A DNA stretch of 64,000 nt from Prorocentrum cordatum (taxonomy: Eukaryota > Sar > Dinophyceae > Prorocentrales > Prorocentraceae), in assembly GCA_963575745.1 (NCBI GenBank), contig CAUYUJ010019281.1, positions 1,393,739 through 1,457,738 on the forward strand. Direction: 5' to 3'. Shown piece by piece: positions 52,918-63,215 of this stretch. Within the stretch, counting starts at the first letter, position 1; the number at the start of each line of letters is the position of its first letter. Under the pieces are notes generated by a model. That model saw only the letters and a program-made list of their open reading frames with translations, ran no database searches and was not told where the DNA came from. A program made the translations under genes and the position numbers.

Positions 52918-52968
52918 GGTGAGGAGGAGGAGGAGGAGGAGGAGGAGGAGGAGGAGGACGAGGAGGCT
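52918..52968 (+). repeat. (GGA)n microsatellite
   Basis: Pure run ending 'gacgaggagg'. Confidence 0.95.
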
Positions 52969-53139
52969 GAATCCGCCCCACCTCCTTGGGAACGCAATTC
53001 TGGGAATAGTATGAGGACAGTTCTTATGTTCTGTATGCTGCACCCTGAAGACATCGTCTCTTTCAGGGTTCTATACATGGCTCGTAAGAATAGGGGCAAG
53101 GGGGGGCGCCATTGACGGTCCCTCCTTGGATCGATATCC

Positions 53140-53400
53140 TCCGAGATGGCCCCAAGATGGCCCCAAGGCTCTCAAGAGGGCCCCAAGAGGCGCCTAGGAG
53201 GCTCCATCAGACCCCCAAGAGGCCCCCAAGATCGAAGACGCTCCCACGAGACCCCCAAGAGGACCCAAGAGGCCCTAGAGGCACCTGAGACGATTCAAGA
53301 AGCCCCTGGGACTGCCAAGAGGCCCCCAAGACGCCCCAAGAGGCCTCCAAGAAGCTCTCGAAAGACATCCGAAGAGACTCCAAGAGGCATCCAAGATGCT
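53140..53400 (+). repeat. CCAAGAG word array
   Basis: Dense 'ccccaagagg' words just before composite copy 2. Confidence 0.75.
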
Positions 53401-54349
53401 TCTGGACTTTCTGGTCGCCCTCCTCCTCCTCATCCTCCTCCTCTTCCTCCTCTTCCTCCTCCTTTCTCCATTCCGTTTCCTTATAAATAAATCCTCCCTG
53501 TCGCACCCCGATGCCGGTCGAAAGGGTGGGCCGGGCGTTTCGCCTGAGACTTCCGCACCACTTATGACCCTGAAGCATACAAACTGGCAAACGTTTCACA
53601 ATGTGGATCTCGCATTGGCGCCGAGCACATTGATGTCACCAGCCCTCTGGGCGCAGATCGTCTAACGATGACGTTTTCCCCTCTTCCAAAAAGCCCTCTT
53701 GTCCTTCGGGGAGGGGTAACCCCTCCCCGTACCCCCTCCCCTGGACCTGGGCGGGAAGGGCCGCGATCGGTTGGAGGGTCCTTTTTCGGCCCCTGGGAGG
53801 GCCAATTTTTGACACCCCTCACAAGGATCGTGGACCCCGAGGAGGGGGCCTCGATCTGGACCCTCCCTCCTTTGAGCGACAGCCTCGAAGATGGCCCCAA
53901 GAGGCGCTCCAGGGCCCCCAAGAGAACCCCAAGAGAGCCCCAAAGAGGGTTCCAAGAGGATCCCAAAATGGCCCCAAGAGGCTCCCGAGAGGCCCCCAAG
54001 AGCCCCCCGAGCGGCCCCGGAGAGCCCAAGATGACGTCCAAGATGGCTCAGATAGCCCAAGCTGGCTCAAGATGGACTCCAAGATGGTCCAAACGGCTCC
54101 AAGAGCGTTCCAAGAGCGCCCAAGAGCGCTCCAAGAGAGCCCCAATAAGCGGTTTGCCGGCTCCTGATGGGGGGAGCTGAATTGGGAACCCCACCATCCT
54201 GTAATCGATGGCCTCCCAAATGATCCCAAGAAGCCTTCGGGGGTTACCAAGAAGGTTCCAGGAGGGCCCCAAAAACTCCCTGAGATGTGTAGCAGCAGCA
54301 CCAGCAGCAGCAGCAGCCACAATAATACTTCTAGATGGTTCCATGAGTC

Positions 54350-54655
54350 CTCGTCCGCGTCGTCCTCATCCTGGTCCTCGTCCTCCTCGTCCTCGTCCTC
54401 ATCCACGTCCCCGTCCTCCTCGTCCCCCTCGTCCCCCTCGTCCTCCTCGTCCTCATCCTCCTTTTCCTCCTCCACCTCCGCCTCCTCCTCCGTTTCCTCC
54501 TCCTTCCCCTCGTGCTCCTCCTCCTCCTGCTCCTCCTCCTCCTCCTCCTCCTCCTCCTCCTCCTCCTGCTCGTCCTCCTCCTTCTCATCCCCCTCCTCCT
54601 CCTCCTCCCCCTCCTCCTCCTCCTCCTCCTCCTCCTCCTCCTCCCCCTCCTCTTC
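54350..54655 (+). repeat. Degenerate (TCC/TCG)n tract
   Basis: 300 bp pyrimidine-rich. Ser-rich, Leu-rich and Glu-rich frames are artefacts. Confidence 0.95.
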
Positions 54656-54965
54656 GCCTCGCCCCGACGCGACACCCAGGGATGGCCCGAAGAGGCCTTC
54701 CAAGGCCATCCCGTTGCTCGCTTTGTTTCCCTAGATGTGTCTCTTCGTCCCTCTTCCCGTCAGCTCTGAAGAGCAGGGTTTCTGAATGGGCTGGTGAGGA
54801 TAAGTTGTTTTCGTTCGCGAGCGCGCCGGGATGCCGGGCGCCGTCAAGAAACGCGGCTAGCTAGTAACGGCCTAAACTCCGCGGCACGAGGGGGGAACGA
54901 AAACAAGCGGAAAACGAGGCGAACAACGCGGGGGAAGAAGCGGAGAAAGAGCACACAGGAGCGAG

Positions 54966-55215
54966 CTACGCTGCGGTTCGGGAGATGCGGTAGACCAGGA
55001 AAAACCACTGGTCGAGGTGCAACACCAAAATGGCGAAATTCATGATGTCCACGAGCTCGAGGAAAGCGACCACGGACATAACCACTGCAACGCCAGCACC
55101 GAGAAAAGGCCACAATGCAGACGAAGGCCGTGACGCAACCGACGAGGACGTCGAACAAGCTAGTGTGAAGAATTTCAAACATGTACAAGAGCTTCACGGA
55201 TTGAGGGCGGGTGGT
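54966..55215 (-). pseudogene. Small membrane-protein reading frame, frameshifted
   Basis: On the minus strand one frame gives LFDVLVGCVTAFVCIVAF, and after a one-base change near 55112 the next frame gives GAGVAVVMSVVAFLELVDIM then NFAILVLHLDQWFFLVYRIS before a TAG at 54966-54968. Together these make three hydrophobic helices of ordinary composition, unlike any nearby repeat. It lies in a segment present only in composite copy 2, so it may be a captured gene fragment or an exon pair with an unseen intron. No family recognised. Confidence 0.4.
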
Positions 55216-55759
55216 TTTCAAAATGTGGCTATTGCCTTAGCGGCACGCACTTTCGGTTTTTTAGATTTGCGAGAGCTTCACGGATTCCCATAGTCAACGT
55301 GCCAGTAATGGTGTTTTGGACGCACTCAGGATTGCGAGGGCGCAAGAATTACCTCGACTACCGGTGTTTAAGTCCCAGGAATGGTGTTTGGCAGGGCCCA
55401 GGATCGTCAAGACGCAATAGTCATGTTGATTCGTGGCGTTGGAATAGAGAATGCTGTTTGGGCATGAATAAGGGTCTTGCAACGGTTCTCTCCCAACGAG
55501 GCAGCTCCTTCAGTGGACCTTGTATGGGGTCTATGAAGAGGAAGCTTGGAGGGAAGGTTTATTCCAACATCGTTGATGAATCTTGGGCTTCCACTGGTCC
55601 CCCCTCCTCCTCCCCATCTCCCTACTTCTCCTCACCGAGTAACTGTTAATGGCGGCCCGCTCGCAGACCTGGAAGCAAGGTCTGTGATCATCCTCCTCCT
55701 CCTCCTCCTCCTCCTCCTCCTCCTCCTCCTCCTCCTGCTCCTCATCCGATTTCTCCTCC

Positions 55760-56150
55760 AGCCTCCCCCTCTTGGGGTATAACGTCTTACCCAGCCTTTG
55801 AGTCCACCTCATGCTCCTCCACATCCCTGGTCAGGGCAACTCGCCTGGGCATCGTTTCTGGATGAGCTGGTGGGTTTGCACGAAGCGTCTAGACTTGATT
55901 ACCGGGCTAACAGTGGCAACAGCAGCAGTAACAGCAAAAGCGAGGCTGCTAGCACCTCTGGTGCTCAGGATCACCATGGTGCACCGTGTGTGGCGCACTG
56001 CACAGTCGTGCAACCCACGCGAGGCAGCCACGGAGCGGCGACGGGACGTAGCTCAGGGCGAAAACTCGAAGAACCCGCCCAGAGCACCGCGGCGGCGACG
56101 GGGCCGCGACGGGCGGACACCGGGCGAAACCCAGGGGAGTCAACCCAACG
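55760..56150. other. Unassigned sequence
   Basis: Starts with the 'tttctggatgagctggtggg' block shared with 3400 and 26210. The rest is non-repetitive, with no gene recognised. Confidence 0.4.
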
Positions 56151-56151
56151 C

Positions 56152-56256
56152 ACGAGGAGGAGGAGGAGGAGGAGGAGGAGGAGGAGGAGGAGGAGGAGGA
56201 GGGGGAGGAGGAGGATGAGGAGGAGGAGGAGGAGGAGGAGGAGGAGGAGGAGGGGT
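56152..56256 (+). repeat. (GGA)n microsatellite
   Basis: Two GGA runs separated by 'gatgag'. Confidence 0.95.
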
Positions 56257-56319
56257 ATCCCTCGGCATCCTCCTGTGGGCTGCCCCCGGAAATCCGACAG
56301 GGACGCCACCGCAGGGCCA

Positions 56320-56745
56320 GGAGGACCCAGGAGGCCTCGAAGACGGTCCCAAGGGACCCCGGAGATGTCCTCGAGAGTCCAAGGCGGCCGAAGATGGTCC
56401 CAGGATGCCTCTAAGATGGCCCAGGAAGGCCCCAAGGCGGCACCGAGAGAGCAAACAACATAAAAGAATGTGTGCCGTCATGTTTTTTAGGTCCCATGTC
56501 CTGATCCCACAGCTCCCAGTGCCCCCGTAGATTGCCCAGGGTGGTCCCAAGGTGGCCCCCACGACGCAATGTGAATGGACCGCAGGGGCCTCAAGATAGG
56601 CTCAAGAATGCCAAATATAGCCCGAAAATGGCCCAAGAGGCCCAAGAGGCCCGAAAATGCTAAATATAGCCGAAAATGCTAAATATAGCCCGAAGGTGGC
56701 CCAAGAGGCCCAAGAATACCCCCAGCTCGCGCGCGTGACGTTCGC
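56320..56745 (+). repeat. CCAAGAG word arrays with AT tail
   Basis: Words at 56330-56450 and 56580-56725, with 'gaatgtgtgccgtcatg' tail at 56466 and 'tgctaaatatagccc' triplicate at 56610-56700. Confidence 0.65.
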
Positions 56746-56989
56746 CTCACGAGCCAAGTGAAAAGAGGTCGCGAGGCAGATCCGCAGCCCCAATCGAGAG
56801 GGGTGAAAGCCGGTGCTGCACTAGGCAGTGCTGCACCGCCCAGGCCGAAGCATCGGCCCAAAAGCACGGTCGTAGCAACAGCACGCGACGCCTGGCCGAG
56901 ACGGCCCCAAGACGGCAATCGGCTAGTTGTCATCGGAGTTTCCCGCTACCTATCGTCCAAAGATCGGCATTTCCCGTTAATTGTAATGC

Positions 56990-57130
56990 CAACCTCCTCC
57001 TCCTCCTCCTCCTCCTCCTCCTCCTCCTCCTCCTCCTCCTCCTCCTCCTCCTCCTCCTCCTCCTCCTCCTCCTCCTCCTCCTCCTCCTCGTCCCCCTCCT
57101 CCTCCTCCTCCTCCTCCTCCCCCTCCTCCT
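56990..57130 (+). repeat. (CCT)n microsatellite
   Basis: About 135 bp with two interruptions. Poly-Ser, poly-Arg and poly-Gly frames are artefacts. Confidence 0.97.
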
Positions 57131-57349
57131 CGGCTCGCTATCATCCAGCATCCTCTGGTTCCCGCGGCCGTCGGCCCAGACGGGGCGGCAACGGCACGCG
57201 ACGCCTGGCCGAGGCGGCCCCGAGACGGCCATCGGCGGGAGCCAGGCAGGAGGGCCGGCGGGAGAGGGGGCGCCGCCGGAGGGCGCAGCCCCGCGGAGGG
57301 AGCGGGCGGGGAGGGGCGGAGGCCCTGCCTCCCTGCGCGCCGCACCGCT

Positions 57350-57540
57350 GCTCCCCTCCACGCCTGCCTCCTCGGGCTTCTCCTCCCTCCTCGCCTCCCT
57401 CCCTCCCTCCCCTCCCGCCTCCCTCCTGCCTCGCCTCCCTCCCGCCGCTCCTCCCCTCCCTCCCTCCTCCCCTCCCTCCCTCCCTCCCCTCCCCGTCCGC
57501 CCCAGGAGGGGAGGAGGCCCTCCCTCCCTCCTCCCCGCCT
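57350..57540 (+). repeat. Pyrimidine (CCCTCC)n tract
   Basis: Degenerate 'ctccctccctcc' sequence. Confidence 0.85.
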
Positions 57541-57743
57541 GCGGCGGAAGGCTGGGGCCCGGGTGGCTGCTGTCCGCCGGGCAGGGCGGGCTGCGAATGC
57601 TGCCCTAGCTGGTTTGGGGGGGGGGTCGAGCTCCATCCCCGCGGCCCCCTTCAAGGGGGGGGGGCGCCGAGACGGCGCTGCGGAGCGCGACACTTGCCCC
57701 TGGCGAGTCGATTCGATCCTTCTCTCCTCTTCTTCTCCCTCTC

Positions 57744-57895
57744 CCAGGAAGCTCCTCGAGCAGCAGCCTCTCCAGCAGCGGGACCGACCTCAGCAGCCCC
57801 CTCGGCAGATCCCGGAGGCGGTTGCCGTACAGGTACAGCCACCTCGCGTGCAGAATCGCGCGCGCCCCGACGCGCGACCTGTCCGGATAGAAGAC
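57744..57895 (-). CDS. Candidate exon, leucine-rich repeat
   Basis: Minus-strand frame HARWLYLYGNRLRDLPRGLL followed by RSVPLLERLLLEELPG. This matches the LRR consensus LxxLxLxxNxLxxLPxGLL with a second repeat beginning LLERLLLEE. It is flanked upstream by DRSRVGARAIL and then by the GAC tract. One and a half repeats only, consistent with a single exon of a larger LRR protein or with a fragment. Boundaries are not fixed. Confidence 0.5.
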
Positions 57896-57974
57896 GCACG
57901 GGGCGTCCTCCAGGCCTCCCCGAGGGACCCCCGAGCGTAGCGATCGACATGGCCCCGAGGAGGACCGAGGTCGA

Positions 57975-58023
57975 CGTCGACGACGACGACAACGACGACC
58001 ACCACCGCCGACGACGACGACGC

Positions 58024-58068
<45 letters not shown>
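57975..58068 (+). repeat. (GAC)n microsatellite
   Basis: GAC runs with 'aac', 'cac' and 'cgc' interruptions. Confidence 0.95.
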
Positions 58069-58069
<1 letters not shown>

Positions 58070-58179
58070 TGGGGGCCCAGTTGTACCAAACACCGTCTTT
58101 GTCACAGTCGTCGTCGCACTCGCCGTCGTCGCCGTCGCCAGGGGGGCGGTCACTGCTGGACGGATGCTCGCTGTTCTGC

Positions 58180-58215
58180 TGCTATTGCTGGCACTGCTGC
58201 TGCTGTTGGTGCTTG

Positions 58216-58269
<54 letters not shown>

Positions 58270-58270
58270 G
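58180..58270 (+). repeat. (TGC)n microsatellite
   Basis: About 50 bp pure TGC; poly-Gln on the minus strand. Confidence 0.95.
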
Positions 58271-58337
58271 TACTCCCACCTATCGGGCGTGTTGATGCGG
58301 GGCGCCCTCCGAGCCATTGCGAAACAAGGTTTTCGCC

Positions 58338-58660
58338 ATGAGGGAGCTTGAACAGGTTCTCGCTCTCGTCGGTGCTTGGTTGAGGAAGGACCATGGAGAA
58401 GTTCCCGCTCTAGCCGCGGGAGATGGAACCTGAAAAGGTTCTCGCTCTCGTAACCCAGCGGTTGGAAAGGATAGTGGCTTCTGGTTTCCAGCCGCGGGTG
58501 AGGGAACTTGAAAAGGTTCTCGCTTCCGTACGCGATTGGTTGGAGAGGGAACTTGAAAAGGTTCTTGGTCCAGCAGTGGGAGAACGAACTTGAAAAAGGT
58601 TCTCGCTCTCGAATGGGATTGGTTGGAGGGGGAACTTGAAAAGGTCATTGCTCCATCCGT
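58338..58660 (+). repeat. ~55-bp tandem repeat GAACTTGAAAAGGTTCTCGC
   Basis: Six to seven irregular units, each with 'ggaacttgaaaaggttctcg' and a variable spacer ('gattggttggag'). Confidence 0.88.
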
Positions 58661-58749
58661 GGAAGAAAGAGAACTTTGAATTCAAAATGCTTCCACCTCC
58701 TCTTCCTCCTCCTCCTCCTCCTGCTCCTCTTCCTCCTCCTCGCCCCCTC

Positions 58750-58790
58750 ATCGTCATCATCATCATCATCAGCATCAGCATCATCATCAG

Positions 58791-58826
<36 letters not shown>

Positions 58827-58963
58827 AATCCTCATCATCCGAAAAATCATCATGCGCAGCAGCAGCAGCATCATCATCATCATCAGCATCAGTATCATCA
58901 TCATCAGCAGCATCAGCATCATCATCATCATCATCATCGTCATCATCATCATCATCAGCATCC

Positions 58964-59011
<48 letters not shown>

Positions 59012-59078
59012 CAACCACCATCAACGTCATCATCATCAGCAGCAGCAGAAGCAGAAGCAGCAGCAGCAGCAGCAGCAG

Positions 59079-59136
<58 letters not shown>

Positions 59137-59210
59137 GATTATCATCCTCATCCTCATCATCATCGTCATCATCATCCTCATCATCGGCATCATCATCATC
59201 CTTGCATCTT
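58750..59210 (+). repeat. (ATC)n tract
   Basis: Second large ATC tract, with (AGC)n interruptions at 58857-58875 and 59035-59080. Same type as 19243-20330. Confidence 0.97.
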
Positions 59211-59239
59211 GCAATCACGATCATCACGACCACGGATGA

Positions 59240-59252
59240 AGACAACGCCAAC

Positions 59253-59284
<32 letters not shown>

Positions 59285-59335
59285 CGACGACGGCGACGAC
59301 GGCGATGACGATGACGAAGACGATGATGACACGAG
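59240..59335 (+). repeat. (GAC)n microsatellite
   Basis: GAC with 'gat' and 'ggc' interruptions. Confidence 0.93.
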
Positions 59336-59650
59336 GTGAGGGTGGAGCAGGGGCACGAGCAGGAGGACGAGAAGGACGGGAGTGAGGACGCAGGGGAGGG
59401 AGGAATGGAGGAGGGAGAGATGGAGAAGGACGACAAGGAGGAGACGCCTTGGGAAAAAGCAAATCGAGGACAAGCCACGTATTCAGCAAGGGTGAGGAAC
59501 GCAGAAGTTGCCGTGGCCTACCCTGCCTGTGCGACCAGGTTGGGGCCCGATGAAAGGATGAGAGATCCAGTTCCTCCTCTTTCCGGATTGCGCATCTCGC
59601 CTTGAGCGCGATGGCTGGTCGATCTTCTCTAAGGCCCCGCGATCACACAG
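59335..59650. other. Unassigned sequence
   Basis: Purine-rich 59340-59450, then non-repetitive. No gene recognised. Confidence 0.35.
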
Positions 59651-59652
59651 TC

Positions 59653-59875
59653 TCAGGTTTGGACGCCCGAAATGGGTACCGAAAGAATGGGTACCATGCC
59701 CAACAGCAAATGTTGTCCCAAACCAACAGCGGCCGCTGTTGGGCAGGCGGCCTCCTGTCTCGAATGGACACAGGCCGCGGCGGCGTGGACAGCGAGCCCT
59801 GTTCAAAGTGAACAGGAACTGCTGTCGGGCATGGTACCCATTCTTTCAGTACCCATTTCGGGCGTCCAGATCAGG
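59653..59875. mobile_element. TIR family F element
   Basis: 213 bp (59658-59870) with ~48-bp inverted ends, core 'tggacgcccgaaatgggtac', flanked by TCAGG at 59653-59657 and 59871-59875. The interior is shared with 43038-43176. No ORF; MITE-like. Confidence 0.85.
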
Positions 59876-59984
59876 CACTCCAAGATGCCCCGAGCAGCAT
59901 GCGGAAGGACACGACACGACGCGGCACAGCACCGCACTCCACGGCGCGGCGCTGCACACGGCACGGGACGGCCCCGCCCCACCG

Positions 59985-60580
59985 GATTACGAGTTGGATA
60001 CGCGGCTCGCCTGCGTTTGCGACAGACCCCACGCAGGCACCAAATCGCGAGTTCCCGGTTTGTCTACACGTACGGCAGGTTCGTGTCGTGCCGACCCCAG
60101 CGTTGGTTTTTGACACCGCAGGGATCGTTCAACCTTGAACGATCGGCCGCTGCCGCAACGTCCGATCGTTCAACATCGACCGATTCTGGGTCGCCGGCGG
60201 CGTTCAACCTTGAACGCCCGCGCTGGGGTCGCCGCTGGTCGACACGACGCAAACCTACCGTAATGGGTTGTGCTTCACGCTGCGCGGCATCGGTTGCGCC
60301 AGACGACCCCCAAATGGGGCACCAAATCGCGGATCCCCCAGTATGACGAAAGGTTGCGTGCCATTGGTCGCGCCAGACCACCCGCGGGGCACCAAATCGC
60401 GATTCCCCCAGCCTGTGTACATTTCACAGGTTGCGCCCCACGTTGCGCGGCTCAGGTTGTGCCAGACACCCAGCGGGGCATAAATTCGCGATGGCCCTGG
60501 TCTGTCTACAGTCCACGGACTGCACCCAACGTTGCGCGCCACAGAATGCGCCACACCCTCCACGGGGCGCAAATCAGCCG
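59985..60580 (+). repeat. ~80-105 bp satellite, interrupted
   Basis: Four to five degenerate units around 'gttgcgccagac..accc' and 'ggggcaccaaatcgcgattc', with a TIR family E element at 60071-60262 inside the first unit. Confidence 0.8.
60071..60262. mobile_element. TIR family E element, copy 2
   Basis: 192 bp, same length as copy 1. TACGGCAGGTTCGTGTCGTG at one end and its inverse ending AACCTACCGTA at the other. Internal hairpins 'gatcgttcaaccttgaacga' and 'gcgttcaaccttgaacgc'. TA at both borders. Confidence 0.88.
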
Positions 60581-60629
60581 ATGCATTTTTGTGTTTGTGG
60601 ATTCCAGGTATTGTGAATAAACCTCACAA

Positions 60630-60960
60630 TATTCGATGTTCAAGACGAAGACTCCCAAAGTGGGCATGTTGCTCGCTAATCCGATGATATACTGGCGAGA
60701 TGCCACTGAGCGTGGAGTTGGGCGCCTGGAGTACGATAGGCAGCCGAGGCCCCAGGGAAGCGGTTGCAACCTCGGAATCGCTGGACGCGGGGTCCTGGCT
60801 GCAGTCGTCTTCCGCCTCCACAGTGGTGGATGCGTCCAGCTGGTTTGGGGGGGCTGTTGGCGGGTGCAGGCTGCAGGTGGACGAAGTTTCGTCGTTGCGT
60901 GCCCACGCACCGGCTGCGCACCCACCATCGGGAGCCTGCCTCACGCGTGATCTGTGCTCC
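60630..60960 (-). other. Coding-like segment, unrecognised
   Basis: Minus-strand frame with ordinary, Ser/Thr/Asp-rich composition (ASTTVEAEDDCSQDPASSDS, then GPRLPIVLQAPNSTLSGISP), bounded by stops. No homology recognised. Could be an exon or chance. Confidence 0.25.
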
Positions 60961-61089
60961 AGTCCTTGATGAGCATGCACTCCGCCCTGCGGAACTGCAG
61001 GGGTGCCTCGCGACACGGGTCAAGGTCGGACCCCCGAGCGCGTCTCACGTCGGGGGGAGCCAGAGAACAGATTGCGCCGACAGGCTTAC

Positions 61090-61240
61090 GTCGGGCATGT
61101 CCCCCTGCAGGCGGATTTTGGGCGGAAAATCAAAGATATTCCAAAAATATCCCAAAATAGTAAAAGATAATCGAAAAATCGTCCCCTGACTATTTTTTTA
61201 CTACTTTTCAGTATTCCTCCTGTGGAGGGACACGCCCGAC
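61090..61240. mobile_element. TIR family D element, intact copy 2
   Basis: Ends GTCGGGCATGTCCCCCTGCA and its inverse '...gagggacacgcccgac'. The interior is AT-rich, with 'tcgaaaaatcgtcccctgac' shared with the 35.2 kb copy. Confidence 0.8.
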
Positions 61241-61344
61241 TTGACGATAGGCTGCCGCTGCAGCGCATGCTGCCGTGCAGGCGAGCCTGAGCTGCTGGGT
61301 GCCCTCGGCCCGCGGAGAGCTCCGGGCCCTGCTCCAGGCAGGCG

Positions 61345-61400
61345 GCACGGCGGGTGACCTACAGGCGGACTCTGGGCGAAAAAGGAAAATTATCCCGGCA
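61345..61400 (+). repeat. TIR family D, degenerate left end
   Basis: 'cctacaggcggactctgggcg' followed by an A-rich stretch resembles the left end of family D. Confidence 0.35.
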
Positions 61401-61551
61401 AAGCAACCTAACAGCGATGTGTAGGAGCACATCTGGAAGCATTCCCCTTAAGATTCAGATGAGAATCCAGTTGTAGAATTCTGCTGTTCTCGCAGTCGTA
61501 GTCGCATTCGCGATGACAGTCGCAGTGGCAACGGCAGTCGCAGTCACAGCC

Positions 61552-62375
61552 TCAGCCTCAGCTCAGCCTCAGCCTCAGCCTCAGCCTCAGCCTCAGCCTC
61601 AGCCGCCTCAGCCTGCCTCAGCCTCAGCCTCAGCCTGCCTCAGCCTCAGCCTCAGCCTGCTTCAGCCTCAGCCTCAGCCTCCTTCAGCCTCGGCCTCAGC
61701 CTCAGCCTGCCTCAGCCTCAGCCTGCCTCAGCCTCAGCTCAGCCTCAGCCTGCCTCAGCATCAGCCTGCCTCAGCCTCAGCCTCAGCCTGCCTCAGCCTC
61801 AGCCTCAGCCTCAGCCTCAGCCTTCAGCCTCAGCCTCAGTCTGCCTTCAGCCTCGGCCTCAGCCTCAGCCTGCCTCAGCCTCAGCCTGCATCAGCCTCAG
61901 CCTCAGCCTCAGCCTGCCTCAGCATCAGCCTGCCTCAGCCTCAGCCTCAGCCTGCCTCAGCCTCAGCCTCAGCCTGCTTCAGCCTCAGCCTCAGTCTGCC
62001 TTCAGCCTCGGCCTCAGCCTCAGCCTGCCTCAGCCTCATCCTGCATCAGCCTCAGCCTCAGCCTCAGCCTGCCTCAGCCTCAGCCTGCCTCAGCCTCAGC
62101 CTGCCTCAGCCTCAGCCTCAGCCTGCCTCAGCCTCAGCCTCAGCCTGCTTCAGCCTCAGCCTCAGTCTGCCTTCAGCCTCAGCCTCAGCCTGCCTCAGCC
62201 TCAGCCTGCATCAGCCTCAGCCTCAGCCTCAGCCTGCCTCAGCATCAGCCTGCCTCAGCCTCAGCCTCAGCCTGCCTCAGCCTCAGCCTCAGCCTGCTTC
62301 AGCCTCAGCCTCAGTCTGCTTTCAGCCTCGGCCTCAGCCTCAGCCTGCCTCAGCCTCAGCCTGCCTCTGCCTCAG
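61552..62375 (+). repeat. (CAGCCT)n hexamer satellite
   Basis: 820 bp of 'cagcct' with regularly spaced 'gcctgcctca' and 'ttcagcc' variants, giving a loose higher-order period. The 368-codon Ser/Ala/Leu/Pro frame is an artefact. Confidence 0.97.
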
Positions 62376-62735
62376 CATTCAAAATGTGGCCCGGGAATGT
62401 AGTTCTGGGAACTCGAAGAACACGAAGTGGCCTACAGTTGGCTCCGGGCATTCAAAATCATGCCCAAGAATGGAGTTCTGGGAACTCGAAGACCACGAAG
62501 TGGCTTACAGTTGGCTCCGGGCATTCAACATCATGCCCAGGAATGGAGTTCTGGGAACTCGAAGACCACGAGGTGGCCTACAGTTGGCTCCGGGCATTCA
62601 AAATCATGCCCAAGAATGAAGTTCGGGGAACTCGAAGAACACGAAGTGGCCTACAGTGAGCTCCGGGCATTCAGAATGTGGCCCGGGAATGGAGTTCTGG
62701 GACCTCGAAGACCACGAAGTGTGTAACTGTTTGCT
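62373..62735 (+). repeat. 73-bp satellite array, second type
   Basis: Five units beginning 'gggcattcaaaatcatgccc' at 62373, 62446, 62519, 62592 and 62665: exactly 73 bp each. Unrelated in sequence to the 33-kb array. Confidence 0.97.
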
Positions 62736-62839
62736 TAAAACGACTTCCGCGGATCCCTGTCCGGATGCCGCCCAGACCCCCCTGGGGAGTCATGATGCTC
62801 TCTTTTGACCCTATTAGAAACCTATCAGTCTTCGCTGTC

Positions 62840-62954
62840 AGGTAAATACTCCAAAAATGCTTCAGAATAGTCAAACAATAGCAGGGAGAATTGTCCCCTG
62901 ACTATTGTTTTAAACTATTTTTGAATATTCCTCCTTTTGAGGGACATGCCCGAC
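62840..62954. repeat. TIR family D, truncated right end
   Basis: AT-rich core 'attgtcccctgactattg' and right terminus 'gagggacatgcccgac'. The left TIR is missing. Confidence 0.65.
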
Positions 62955-63039
62955 TCTTAAGGCTGGCGCTGGAACTTGGGGAGGGCCACCTGGTGGCGGT
63001 TGGCGGTGGCGTGGTGGGCCTGGGCCTGGGGCAGGAGTG

Positions 63040-63215
63040 CCCCGAATCGAGCGGACGAGTCGGGTCGGTGGTCGAGAGGAGTCGGAGGAGCCGAAGCGGC
63101 GGAGATCGGCAGGCCAGAGAGGCCCCCGTCGAGGAGCCGAAGCCCACGTGGGAGCCCGAAGTCGAACCGATGCGGAGTCGGAGCCGAAATCGACGCGAGC
63201 CGCATCGGAGGAGTC
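63040..63215 (+). repeat. Degenerate GAGTCGGA/GAGCCGAA repeat
   Basis: Related to 43375-43590. Short words with no coding signal. Confidence 0.55.

Larger units (their letters stand above)
53400..55745 (+). repeat. Composite repeat, copy 2
   Basis: Same module order as 25250-26865: (TCC)n; 'gggccgggcgtttcgcc' block (53520-53560); one 75-bp unit; 'caccagccctctgggcgcag' and hairpin ggggaggggtaacccctccc (53636-53730); words (53890-54280); 'aatgggctggtgaggat' (54785); a 75-bp unit 'tcacggattgagggcggg' (55195); the 330-bp block (55275-55600); and TCC (55690-55745). It carries two extra segments absent from copy 1: a TCC/TCG tract (54350-54655) and 54810-55180. Confidence 0.75.

Noticed and set aside
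61513-62619. 368-codon Ser/Ala/Leu/Pro protein
   Set aside because: (CAGCCT)n hexamer running into the 73-bp satellite.
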